Position numbers and translations under genes: made by a program
Source of the DNA: PALSA-693 sp963834725
Lineage (GTDB): Bacteria; Actinomycetota; Acidimicrobiia; Acidimicrobiales; Palsa-688
Reading direction: 5' to 3'
NCBI GenBank assembly: GCA_963834725.1
Contig: CAWICN010000001.1
Span: forward strand, 3,844,001 to 3,908,000
DNA length: 64,000 nucleotides
The notes under the pieces: model-generated
The model's input: only the letters and a program-made list of their open reading frames with translations
What the model was told of the DNA's origin: nothing
The model's database searches: none
Part shown: piece after piece, positions 51,824 through 59,632 of the stretch
Position numbering within the stretch: the first letter of the stretch is position 1
Layout: each line of letters opens with the position of its first letter

Positions 51824-52447
51824 TCATGCTGTCTCGAGGCGTGGGCCCATCCGGGCGTGGCGCCGCTGGCGCCGCTCGTAACGTTTTCTCGGCGGCACGA
51901 ACCGGCCGGTGAGCCCGTCTGCGGCTGCTTGGCGGATCAGGTCATCAGGATCGCTCTGTGCCGACCGCTCGACGGCCGGCCTGGCGCGCGCATCCTGTCC
52001 GGAGAGCCGGATCAGGAGCGGGATGGCCTTGGTGCGCATCTCGACGCTGCGATCGTGTTCGAGGACATCGATCAGCCCAGGAACGACGTCGGCCGCGCAC
52101 AGATCGCCTGTTTTGCAGGTCTCACAGGCGAGCGAGTGCAGCGCCGCGTTCCGCACGAAATCGACCGGGTCGTGCAAGGCTTCGCCGAACACGGGCATCG
52201 ACTGATCATTGGCGTAGTGGTCCAGGAAAAACAGGCACATTCGCCGCATGAAGGGATCGTCGTGGCCGAGCGCGGCGCGTTGAATGGCCGCCACTGGTGC
52301 TTTCGGAATCAGACGCGAGCGTTGCCTGGTCGTTCCCGAGTTGAAGTGGCGGAGAAACGACGTTACCTCGCGGTGTCCGTCGGCCGGGCGGGTCTGTGTA
52401 CTGATCGAGGTGACTGGGCTGGCCGGGGACACTGTTTCGGACGCCAT
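51824..52447 (-). CDS. HEAT-repeat protein
   Basis: A 207-residue helical-repeat protein. Three or so HEAT repeats are visible: HDDPFMRRMCLFFLDHYA, LHDPVDFVRNAALHSLAC and HDRSVEMRTKAIPLLIRLSG, then DPDDLIRQAAADGLTG, and a basic tail (RKRYERRQRRHAR). A scaffold or adaptor role is likely; partner unknown. It lies between the GH15 gene and the NarL regulator on the same strand. Confidence 0.85.
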   Translation of the reverse strand: MASETVSPASPVTSISTQTRPADGHREVTSFLRHFNSGTTRQRSRLIPKAPVAAIQRAALGHDDPFMRRMCLFFLDHYANDQSMPVFGEALHDPVDFVRNAALHSLACETCKTGDLCAADVVPGLIDVLEHDRSVEMRTKAIPLLIRLSGQDARARPAVERSAQSDPDDLIRQAAADGLTGRFVPPRKRYERRQRRHARMGPRLETA

Positions 52448-52517
52448 CCCAACCAGCTAACCACTGCCAGCGCCCGCCTCGCGGTGAGTTTATGGGTCGA
52501 TTGCCTCGGTGCGTTCC

Positions 52518-53198
52518 TTAAACCGGGTCGGGGCGGGTTCCGGGGGTGACCACACCGGTTTCATAGGCAATGACCACCAGTTGAGCCCGGTCCCGTGCCC
52601 CGAGCTTGGTGAGTATCCGGCTGACATGGGTCTTGGCCGTGAGCGGGCTGAGGAACAGGTCGGCGGCGATCTCGTCGTTGGTCCGGCCGGTCGCCACCAG
52701 AGCGAGGACCTCGCGTTCCCGGTCCGTGAGCAGGGCGAGGACGGCTCGATCACCGGGCGATCCTCGGCCGGGCCGGGCCGTCACCTCGGCGATAAGGCGG
52801 CGGGTCACGCTCGGCGCCAGCAGGGCCTCACCCCGGGCCACCACCCGCACCGCGGCGAGCAGGTCCGGCGGATCGGTGTCCTTGAGCAGGAAACCGCTCG
52901 CCCCCGCTCGCAGCGCCTCGAACACATAATCATCGGCTTCGAAGGTGGTCAGAATCAGCACCTTGGTGTCCGCCAGCCGGCGTTCGGCGGATATACGGCG
53001 GGTGGCCTCGATTCCGTCCATTGTCGGCATCCGGATGTCCATCAACACCACGTCAGGGTGGTGCCGTATCGCCAGGTCGACCGCCTCGGCGCCGTTGGTC
53101 GCCTCGCCCACAACCTCGAGGTCGGGGTCGGAATCGATCAGCACCCGGAATCCGGCCCGGACCAGGGTCTGGTCGTCGGCCAGGAGCACCCGGATCAT
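52518..53198 (-). CDS. NarL/LuxR-family response regulator
   Basis: A 226-residue regulator: VLLADDQTLVRAGFRVLI, phospho-Asp in DVVLMDIRMPTMDGIEATRR, FLLKDTDPPDLLAAV, and the LuxR-type helix-turn-helix LTDREREVLALVATGRTNDE with AKTHVSRILTKLGARDRAQL. The ATG at 53198 lies inside the last unit of a 17-bp tandem repeat that separates it from the kinase gene. Confidence 0.94.
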   Translation of the reverse strand: MIRVLLADDQTLVRAGFRVLIDSDPDLEVVGEATNGAEAVDLAIRHHPDVVLMDIRMPTMDGIEATRRISAERRLADTKVLILTTFEADDYVFEALRAGASGFLLKDTDPPDLLAAVRVVARGEALLAPSVTRRLIAEVTARPGRGSPGDRAVLALLTDREREVLALVATGRTNDEIAADLFLSPLTAKTHVSRILTKLGARDRAQLVVIAYETGVVTPGTRPDPV

Positions 53199-53287
53199 CG
53201 AGTCTGGCCCGTCATCGAGTCTGGCCGGTCATCGAGTCTGGCCGGTCATCGAGTCTGGCCGGTCATCGAGTCTGGCCGGTCATCGAG
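53196..53287. repeat. 17-bp tandem repeat between kinase stop and regulator start
   Basis: Five full units of CATCGAGTCTGGCCGGT plus seven bases. On the minus strand each unit carries CGATGA, an overlapping ATG/TGA. The kinase stop codon lies in the first minus-strand copy and the regulator ATG in the last. The array looks like an expanded stop-start junction that was once a direct ATGA overlap. Confidence 0.95.
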
Positions 53288-54605
53288 CGTTCTCTGTGCG
53301 GGCCGGGCCGGTGCCGGCTGGGACTGTGCCGGCAGGAGCCCCGACCGGCCCTTCCGGGAGGGGCAGCACCGCCCGCACCCGCCACCCCCTGCTGGAGCGC
53401 GGCCCTGCCTCCAGGCTGCCCCCGAAGGCGGCCGCCCGCTCCCGCATTCCGGCCAGTCCTGCGCCTGTCCCGTCCTTGAACTCGCCCGGTACCTGCCCCG
53501 CCGATGGCGGCCCCCGCCCGTCGTCGTCCACCTGGACTGCCAGCTCCCGATCGCCGATCACCACCTCGACGGTGGCATGGGCGTCCGGCCCGGCGTGACG
53601 CAACACATTGGTCAAGGACTCCTGCACGATCCGATACGCCGCCAGCTCGACCGTCGGAGCCAGGGCCTCCCGGGCCCCAGATATCGACACCGTGGTGGGT
53701 AGCCCGGCCTGGGTGGTCGCATCCGCGAGCGCATCGAGCTGGGTCAGCCTCGGCGCGGGGACCCGGCCAGACTCCTCCTCGTCCACCTGGCGCAACACGT
53801 TGAGGATGGCCCGCAATTCCCGCAAGCCCTCCCGGCTGGCCACCCTGATCGCAGTCAAGGCCTCCGCCGCCTGCTCCGGCTGGGTGGCGAGGACGTGGGC
53901 GGCCACGCCCGCTTGCACGTTGATCATGGACATGCTGTGGGCGACGACGTCGTGGAGTTCGCGGGCGATGCGGAGGCGCTCGGCGTCGACCATCCGGCGG
54001 GCCTCTTCCTCCCGATCCCGTTCGGCTCGCTCGGCCCGTTCCACCATGGCGCTGAACACCTGCCGGCGCCCCGCCACGGCCAGCCCGAGTGCCACCGCCG
54101 CGACCGACAAGGCCAGCATCACCGTGTTCGTCCCGCCCAGCCACCCGAACGGGCCGCCGGCCCCGCTCGCCACGAACAGTACGGCCATAGAGACCAGACC
54201 AGCCGTGAACGCCACCTGCCTGGGCTCGATCACAGCAACGGTATAAAGACCGACGTAGACGGCACACAGCGCCGCACCAGGCACGTAGCCGGCTGCGGCG
54301 TACAAGGCTACGAACGCCACGATCACCGACAACACCGGTACGGGCCACCGGCGCCGCCAGATCAAGGCCAGCCCGGCCAGGACCACCAGGGTGTAGGCGG
54401 CCCCGGGCTGGTGGGCGTGGATGAAGGCGATCTGGCCGGCCGTGGCGTGGGTGGTGGGGTGGGATTCGCCTACCGAACCGATGACCATCAGGCCTGTCAC
54501 CACCAGGGCCAGCAGCACATCGAAGACCGACGGCGCCTGCTTGGTGGCGCGCCGCTGGATTCCCGCCAGCGCCGTGACAACCGGGGTCCGAACGACCCAG
54601 TCCAT
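53280..54605 (-). CDS. NarX-type sensor histidine kinase (HisKA_3)
   Basis: A 441-residue kinase. Several N-terminal membrane helices (VFDVLLALVVTGLMVIG, YTLVVLAGLALIW, VPVLSVIVAFVALYAAAGYV, VMLALSVAAVALGLAVAG), a coiled coil, the dimerisation/phospho-His segment ERLRIARELHDVVAHSMSMI, and HATPase_c (YRIVQESLTNVLRHAG, GTGAGLAGMRERAAAFGGSL). Its C-terminal tail is Pro/Gly/Ala-rich. Pairs with the downstream regulator. Divergent from the MMPL gene. Confidence 0.94.
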   Translation of the reverse strand: MDWVVRTPVVTALAGIQRRATKQAPSVFDVLLALVVTGLMVIGSVGESHPTTHATAGQIAFIHAHQPGAAYTLVVLAGLALIWRRRWPVPVLSVIVAFVALYAAAGYVPGAALCAVYVGLYTVAVIEPRQVAFTAGLVSMAVLFVASGAGGPFGWLGGTNTVMLALSVAAVALGLAVAGRRQVFSAMVERAERAERDREEEARRMVDAERLRIARELHDVVAHSMSMINVQAGVAAHVLATQPEQAAEALTAIRVASREGLRELRAILNVLRQVDEEESGRVPAPRLTQLDALADATTQAGLPTTVSISGAREALAPTVELAAYRIVQESLTNVLRHAGPDAHATVEVVIGDRELAVQVDDDGRGPPSAGQVPGEFKDGTGAGLAGMRERAAAFGGSLEAGPRSSRGWRVRAVLPLPEGPVGAPAGTVPAGTGPARTENAR

Positions 54606-54660
54606 ACCCGAGAGCGTAAGCGCTGCTCCGGCCCCCTGGCATCGCCCCGGGGAGGATCAC

Positions 54661-54684
54661 CGCGTACCGCGAGAGATGTACGCG
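54661..54684. promoter_or_regulatory. Palindrome between kinase and MMPL genes
   Basis: CGCGTAC (54661-54667) and GTACGCG (54678-54684) form a perfect 7-bp inverted repeat with a 10-bp gap, about midway between the divergent starts. A likely operator for the NarL-type regulator, by position only. Confidence 0.5.
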
Positions 54685-54759
54685 ATGGCAGCTGGGCCCT
54701 TCCCTGGCCGGATAGGGGAAAACACCTGGCGGCCGACGCCGGATGACCCCCGCCCGCGG

Positions 54760-56970
54760 ATGATCGAATCCATGAACGGACTGACTGCCTTCGTGCTCCG
54801 CCACCGTCGCCTGGTCATGCTGACCTGGCTGGTCATCGTGCTGGCTGGGGTGGCCACTTTGAGCTCGACGACCAAGCGGTTGTCGACCGACTTCAAGCTC
54901 CCGCATGAGCCCAGCTACATCGCCGACAGCAAGGTCACCGCCCTGTACCACAGCGGCGGCGACACCGTCCCCATCGTTGTCGCAGTGACCGCACCGCCCG
55001 GGCAACGGGACACCGCCGCGGCAGCGGACAAGGTGCTGACCGCGGCGGCGAACTCCATCCACGGATCCCGCCTGGCCGACCAGTTCAACACCGGGGACAA
55101 GGCTTTTTCCACCCGGGATGGACAGACCAGTTTCGGTCTGGTGTTCGTGCCACAGGACACCGGTCGCGGGTTCAACAACACGCAAGCGCCGGTCATCAGC
55201 GCCACCGCAGCCGCCGCCGCGCCAGCGGGTTGGCGCACCGGCGTGACCGGGCTGGCTCAGCTCGAGAACGGCGGGTCGAGTAAGGGCAGCAGTGCCCTGA
55301 CCGAGACCATGCTCGGCGGCATCGGCTCGCTGGCGGTCCTGGCCTTTGTGTTCTCCAGCTTCATCGCGGTGGTGCCGTTGCTCATGGCGATGGTGGCGAT
55401 CCCCTCCACGTTCCTGATCGTTGGCGGTCTTACCCATTTGACCTCGGTCAGCATCATCGTGGAGTTTCTCGTCGCCCTCATCGGCCTCGGGGTCGCCATC
55501 GATTACTCGTTGTTGGTGGTGACCCGCTGGCGGGAGGAGCGGGCCCATGGGTACGACAACGAGGCGGCCGTGGCCCGCGCCATGAACTCGGCCGGCCGGG
55601 CCGTGGTGTTCTCCGGATTGACCGTAGGCGTCAGCTTGCTGGCTCTGGTCGTGCTACCAGTGTCGTTCCTGGCCAACATTGGCGTGGCCGGCTTCCTCAT
55701 TCCGATCGTGTCCGTGGCGGTCGCCCTGACGCTGCTGCCCGCCCTGCTCGCCAGCGCCGGACCCTTCCTCGACCGGCCGCGATTTCGCAAAGAGACGCAT
55801 GCCAGCCGCCCATGGACCGCGTGGGCGGAGCTGGTGCTCCGGCATCGCAAGAAGGCAGCTGTGGCCGGCGGTAGCATCCTGATCGCCCTCGTCATCCCGG
55901 TGTTGTCCCTCAACCTGGGTGAGCCGAAGACCTCCGCCCTGGCGGAGAAGGGCGCCGCCCACGCCACCCTGGCCACCCTGCAAGCCGGCGGGGCCCCTTC
56001 CGGTGTGATCGAACCGATGGAGGTCCTCGTTACCGACGGTCAGGCCCACGCGGTGGCGGCCCGGCTCGCGCAGGTGAAAGGGGTCGACGCGGCGGTGGTC
56101 TCGACAGCCCCAGCTTTTCACCGGAGCGGGACGACCATCGTCGAGGTGCTTCCCTCCGCCGAGCCGAGCAGCTCTGCCGGCGGGGCCACTATCGGAGCGG
56201 TTCGCTCGACCGCCGCCCATCTGCCCGGTGTACTTGGCGTCGGCGGGGCCGGACCGAGTCAGGTGGACTTCATCCGCGCCGTGTACGGGTCGTTCCCCCT
56301 CATGCTGACGCTGATCGGCATCGCCACCCTGCTGCTGCTCACCCGGGCCTTCCGCTCGATCGTGCTGGCAGCCAAGGCCGTTCTGTTCAACATGCTGTCG
56401 GTCGCCGCGGCCTACGGGGTGATGGTGCTGGTCTGGCAGGAAGGTCACGGCTCACGGGCCCTGTGGTCCATCCCGGCGACCGGGGCGATCACGGTGTGGG
56501 TCCCGATCATGGTCTTCGCCTTCCTGTTCGGGCTCTCGATGGACTACGAGGTATTCATCCTTTCCCGCATCCGGGAGGAGTATGACCGGACGGGGTCGAC
56601 CGATGACGCGGTGGTGGTCGGAATCGGACGGACCGGGCGGCTCGTGACCAGCGCCGCGCTGATCCTCTTCCTCGGCTTCCTGTCGCTGTCGACCGCGGGG
56701 ATGACCGACCTGAAGGTCATGGCCACCGGACTCGGTGCGGGCATCCTTCTGGACGCGGTGATCGTGCGTTCGCTGCTCGTGCCAGCCCTCGTCGGCGTGC
56801 TGGGCAAGTGGAACTGGTACCTGCCGAAGTGGCTCGGCCAGGCCCTGTTTGTCCGCCCGCCGGCTCCCATGCCTGTGGTCGCTCCGACCGGCCCCGCCGG
56901 CCCCGAGGGCCCCGACGGCCCCGACGGCCCCGGGGCGCGGGTGCTCGTTACCGCCGGACGCGATCGTTAG
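54760..56970 (+). CDS. MMPL-family transporter
   Basis: A 736-residue RND/MMPL exporter. Helix 1 (LVMLTWLVIVLAGVATLSST), first outside loop, helices 2-6 with the proton-relay-type GLGVAIDYSLLVVTRWREER, helix 7, second loop, helices 8-12 with VFAFLFGLSMDYEVFILSRI and the REEYDRTGSTDDAVVVGIGR signature. The C-terminus ends in a collagen-like GPEGPDGPDGPG. MMPL proteins export lipids, siderophores or drugs. Start ATG 54760 or 54772. Probably regulated by the divergent two-component system. Confidence 0.94.
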   Translation: MIESMNGLTAFVLRHRRLVMLTWLVIVLAGVATLSSTTKRLSTDFKLPHEPSYIADSKVTALYHSGGDTVPIVVAVTAPPGQRDTAAAADKVLTAAANSIHGSRLADQFNTGDKAFSTRDGQTSFGLVFVPQDTGRGFNNTQAPVISATAAAAAPAGWRTGVTGLAQLENGGSSKGSSALTETMLGGIGSLAVLAFVFSSFIAVVPLLMAMVAIPSTFLIVGGLTHLTSVSIIVEFLVALIGLGVAIDYSLLVVTRWREERAHGYDNEAAVARAMNSAGRAVVFSGLTVGVSLLALVVLPVSFLANIGVAGFLIPIVSVAVALTLLPALLASAGPFLDRPRFRKETHASRPWTAWAELVLRHRKKAAVAGGSILIALVIPVLSLNLGEPKTSALAEKGAAHATLATLQAGGAPSGVIEPMEVLVTDGQAHAVAARLAQVKGVDAAVVSTAPAFHRSGTTIVEVLPSAEPSSSAGGATIGAVRSTAAHLPGVLGVGGAGPSQVDFIRAVYGSFPLMLTLIGIATLLLLTRAFRSIVLAAKAVLFNMLSVAAAYGVMVLVWQEGHGSRALWSIPATGAITVWVPIMVFAFLFGLSMDYEVFILSRIREEYDRTGSTDDAVVVGIGRTGRLVTSAALILFLGFLSLSTAGMTDLKVMATGLGAGILLDAVIVRSLLVPALVGVLGKWNWYLPKWLGQALFVRPPAPMPVVAPTGPAGPEGPDGPDGPGARVLVTAGRDR

Positions 56971-57032
56971 CTCAGGTTGCTCCGGGCCGGGATGAGGTTC
57001 CCGGCCCGGGTCAGCACCCGCCCCCGACCTGG

Positions 57033-57560
57033 TCAGGAGCCGATCGGGAAGAGAATCGGGCTGAGCAGATACTGGCGCCGACCGGGTCCGGGCTGATTGT
57101 TCATCATGGAGATGATGAGGTTGCGCATGGTCCCGAGCAGTGCGTCGAGTTCGCCCGGATCGAGCCACACCGGGATCTGGCGGTAGCCGACCCGATCGGC
57201 GGTGGGGTTGGCGTTGCCCCGGTCGAGGTAGGTGTTGAACTCGGCTATGAGGGCGGCCACCGCGGCGGCAAAGCCGTGCCGGTGGTCTTCGACGGACATC
57301 GACTCGGCCATCTCGCTGTCGATCACGGATCGGCCGGTGCGTATCCGGTAGTGACGCTCAACCGCTCCGTGGACCCTTTCCTCGCCGGCTACCTCGAGCA
57401 CCCCCTCATCAGCGAGCAGAGCCACGTGCCGGTAGACGGTGGCCTTGGAGACATCCGGCAGGCGGGTGCACAACTCCGTGGTCGTTCGGATTTGTCCACC
57501 GGAGAGGGCGTGCACGATGCGCACTCGCACCGGATGCAGAAGCAGTTGCAGCGTATCCAC
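57033..57560 (-). CDS. ArsR-like winged-helix regulator
   Basis: A 175-residue regulator with an N-terminal winged helix: LLLHPVRVRIVHALSGGQIR, TTTELCTRLPDVSKATVYRH, VALLADEGVLEVAG, then a C-terminal helical/ligand part (VEDHRHGFAAAVAALIAEFN, WLDPGELDALLGTMRNLI). GTG 57560 is chosen although the frame is open much further upstream. Divergent from an alpha/beta-hydrolase gene. Confidence 0.85.
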   Translation of the reverse strand: MDTLQLLLHPVRVRIVHALSGGQIRTTTELCTRLPDVSKATVYRHVALLADEGVLEVAGEERVHGAVERHYRIRTGRSVIDSEMAESMSVEDHRHGFAAAVAALIAEFNTYLDRGNANPTADRVGYRQIPVWLDPGELDALLGTMRNLIISMMNNQPGPGRRQYLLSPILFPIGS

Positions 57561-57564
57561 TGGA

Positions 57565-57582
57565 CAGATGATCTCACATCTG
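57565..57582. promoter_or_regulatory. Palindrome between winged-helix regulator and hydrolase
   Basis: CAGATG-ATCTCA-CATCTG, a perfect 6-bp inverted repeat 5 bp from the regulator's start codon and 78 bp from the hydrolase start. A candidate operator for the winged-helix protein. Confidence 0.45.
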
Positions 57583-57659
57583 CTACCGTTCGCAGAGTTG
57601 AGAATGCACGCGCCCACGGTCGACGGTTGACCAATGGGGAGCCGATGAAAGGAGTGGGT

Positions 57660-58583
57660 ATGGGAGGGGTAAGTCCTGAGGCTGGTGCGACCGCACCGCC
57701 GCTCGGTCAGTTCTACGAGGTTCGCGGCTCCAGGCTCCTTGCTCATCGCTCGGGTCAGGGTGCGCCGGCGGTCGTGTTCCTGCCGGGCGGCGGGGCGGTC
57801 GGGCTGGACTACTGGAACGTCTGGGTGGCGGCGGCAGAGCTGACAACCAGCGTCGTCTACGACCGGGCCGGGACGGGATGGAGCGATCGAGTCGACCTCC
57901 CACGCACCTCCACGCAGGTGACCGACGAGCTGCGGGAGCTGCTCCACACGATGGGGATTGTCGGTCCGCACCTGCTCGTGGGTCACTCTCTCGGCGGCCT
58001 CTACGCTCGCCATTTCGCAGCGCGCTTTCCCGCCGAGGTTGCCGCCCTCGTCCTGCTCGACCCGGCGCACGAGGACTACCACGCCTACATGCCCGAAGAG
58101 CTCGTGGCCCGATGGCAGTCCTGGGACCCCGACCAGATGCTGCCCGACGAGCTGCCCGCGGCGCTGATCGAGTTCTACCGCGCCCTCTTCGCCCGTGAGC
58201 TGGGCATCTGGCCGGCCGAGATCAGAGAGCCGCTTATCGACGCCCACACCAGCGCCCCGTGGCTGCGAGTCGGTTTTCAAGAAGCGAAGAACGTCGAGCA
58301 GCTCTACGGCGAGGTTCGCCACGCCGGCGCGTGGCCCGACGTTCCGACCACCATCCTGTGCTCAATGGAGGCCGACGACTTCAAGCGGGCCGTGTCGGCC
58401 GGCGTATCGGAGTCCCTGCTCCAGGCGGAGATCGAGGGCAAGAGACAGCTCTACGAGAACATTGCCAAGTCACTTCCACGGGGGGAGATCCAGCTCGTCG
58501 ATGGAGGCCACGTCACGCTTCACCTCCGCCACCCCGAGGCGGTGACCTGGGCCATCCGCACCGTGCCTCGGGAGCTGAGCTAG
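57660..58583 (+). CDS. Alpha/beta-hydrolase
   Basis: A 307-residue hydrolase: PAVVFLPGGGAVGLDYW (oxyanion region), VVYDRAGTGWSD, nucleophile elbow LLVGHSLGGLYARHFAARFP, LVLLDPAHEDYHAYM, and catalytic His near VDGGHVTLHLRHPEAV. Substrate unknown. AAAGGAG lies before the ATG at 57660; an ATG at 57645 is also in frame. Confidence 0.9.
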   Translation: MGGVSPEAGATAPPLGQFYEVRGSRLLAHRSGQGAPAVVFLPGGGAVGLDYWNVWVAAAELTTSVVYDRAGTGWSDRVDLPRTSTQVTDELRELLHTMGIVGPHLLVGHSLGGLYARHFAARFPAEVAALVLLDPAHEDYHAYMPEELVARWQSWDPDQMLPDELPAALIEFYRALFARELGIWPAEIREPLIDAHTSAPWLRVGFQEAKNVEQLYGEVRHAGAWPDVPTTILCSMEADDFKRAVSAGVSESLLQAEIEGKRQLYENIAKSLPRGEIQLVDGGHVTLHLRHPEAVTWAIRTVPRELS

Positions 58584-58634
58584 GCGTCGCGCCTATCGGC
58601 CCTCGAATAGGCGTCGCGCCTATCGGCGCTCAAT
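58581..58634. repeat. Two-unit 27-bp repeat of a perfect hairpin between convergent genes
   Basis: TAGGCG-TCG-CGCCTA occurs at 58581-58595 and 58608-58622, 27 bp apart, each followed by a similar 12-bp tail. The first copy begins at the TAG stop of the hydrolase and the second includes the stop of the convergent methyltransferase gene. Likely acts as a bidirectional terminator; no T-run is present. Confidence 0.75.
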
Positions 58635-59150
58635 ACGAAACACCCGGCTGGAGACAGGAGCGGTCGGCCGGAAGGCGGACGGGGGGACGGCCCTGCCGAC
58701 GAAGGCCCGAAAGTCTTGCTGCCATCTCCTCGCCGCGGGTGCGTCGGGGCGCGACCAGCGCCGGGATGCGTGCTCCGGGAGGATCAGATCGGCCGTGACC
58801 AGACGGCTGCCGGGCTGCAGCACGCGCTTCAGCACGCTGGCGGTGATGGCGAATGGCGGATTGGACACGACCTGGTACGGGCGTCGGGGTAGCCGGAGAT
58901 CGCTGGCGTCGGTTTGCACGACGATGAGGTCGGATCCGAATCTCTCGCGGAGATAGCGGGCCCGCCCGGGGTGCGCCTCGACGGCGACCACCCGGGCGCC
59001 GGCTTCGAGCAATGCCGCGCTGATCGAACCGTGGCCAGCCCCAATGTCGAGTACGAGACGGCCCGGCTTGATGTCGGCTTCAGCGACGAGACGCTGCGCC
59101 CAGTTCGGGTCGAGCTGGTGCCATCCCCAGTGGCGTGATGGGGAGGCCAC
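58620..59150 (-). CDS. Erm-type 23S rRNA (adenine-N6) methyltransferase, Erm(37)-like
   Basis: A 176-residue methyltransferase: RHWGWHQLDPNWAQRLVAEA, SAM motif LVLDIGAGHGSISAALLEAG, VVAVEAHPGRARYLRERFG, catalytic NPPFAITASVLKRVL and LVTADLILPEHASRRWS. Most Erm enzymes are about 250 residues; this short form lacking the C-terminal domain matches Erm(37) of Mycobacterium tuberculosis (about 179 residues), which methylates near A2058 and gives macrolide resistance. KsgA is ruled out by length and by the W-G-W-H start. Confidence 0.88.
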   Translation of the reverse strand: MASPSRHWGWHQLDPNWAQRLVAEADIKPGRLVLDIGAGHGSISAALLEAGARVVAVEAHPGRARYLRERFGSDLIVVQTDASDLRLPRRPYQVVSNPPFAITASVLKRVLQPGSRLVTADLILPEHASRRWSRPDAPAARRWQQDFRAFVGRAVPPSAFRPTAPVSSRVFRIERR

Positions 59151-59632
59151 GGACCCGGACCGTCACGAAGAAGGCCATGGAGCGGAGTGTGACCACCACG
59201 CCGCATGCGCGCCAGCCATTTTCGGTCCAACCCGGTCCACCCCGTAGAACGGGCCGGACGCCGGCCGGCGTCACTACTCTCTGCGTCCGCGATGGTGGCA
59301 GTGGCGCGGGCCCGCCGCTCTCGTGCCCGAATCTTCGAGCGACCGATGGACCTGACCGTCAAACCGTCAAACCGTGGGTGCGGTTTTGGTTTCTGCTATA
59401 AAACCCGCGTATTACGCGATGAATATATCACAAAGGCAGCCGCACGCTGCCGCCCCATACCGAGCGGGAGGCGGAGCCGTGGTGCCGGTCGCGGGCCCGG
59501 TGCGTGATCACGGAGGTCGGGATCGACGCATCGCAGATCAGAGGCAAGGGGGGAACGGTCCGTGCCGATGGACCGGTTGCGGAGCGGCGCCAAACAGCCC
59601 CCTGGTCCGGCGCGAGGTCGTAGTTTGTGTCC
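59151..59632. other. Long intergenic region upstream of erm-like gene and FAD oxidase
   Basis: No gene is supported. Around 59350-59450 the sequence is unusually AT-rich for this window (TATAAAACC, GATGAATATATCAC), next to CCGTCAAA direct repeats and the stem AAACCG-TGGGTG-CGGTTT. It could hold promoters for the divergent genes, including a regulated leader for the erm-like gene. Confidence 0.45.
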
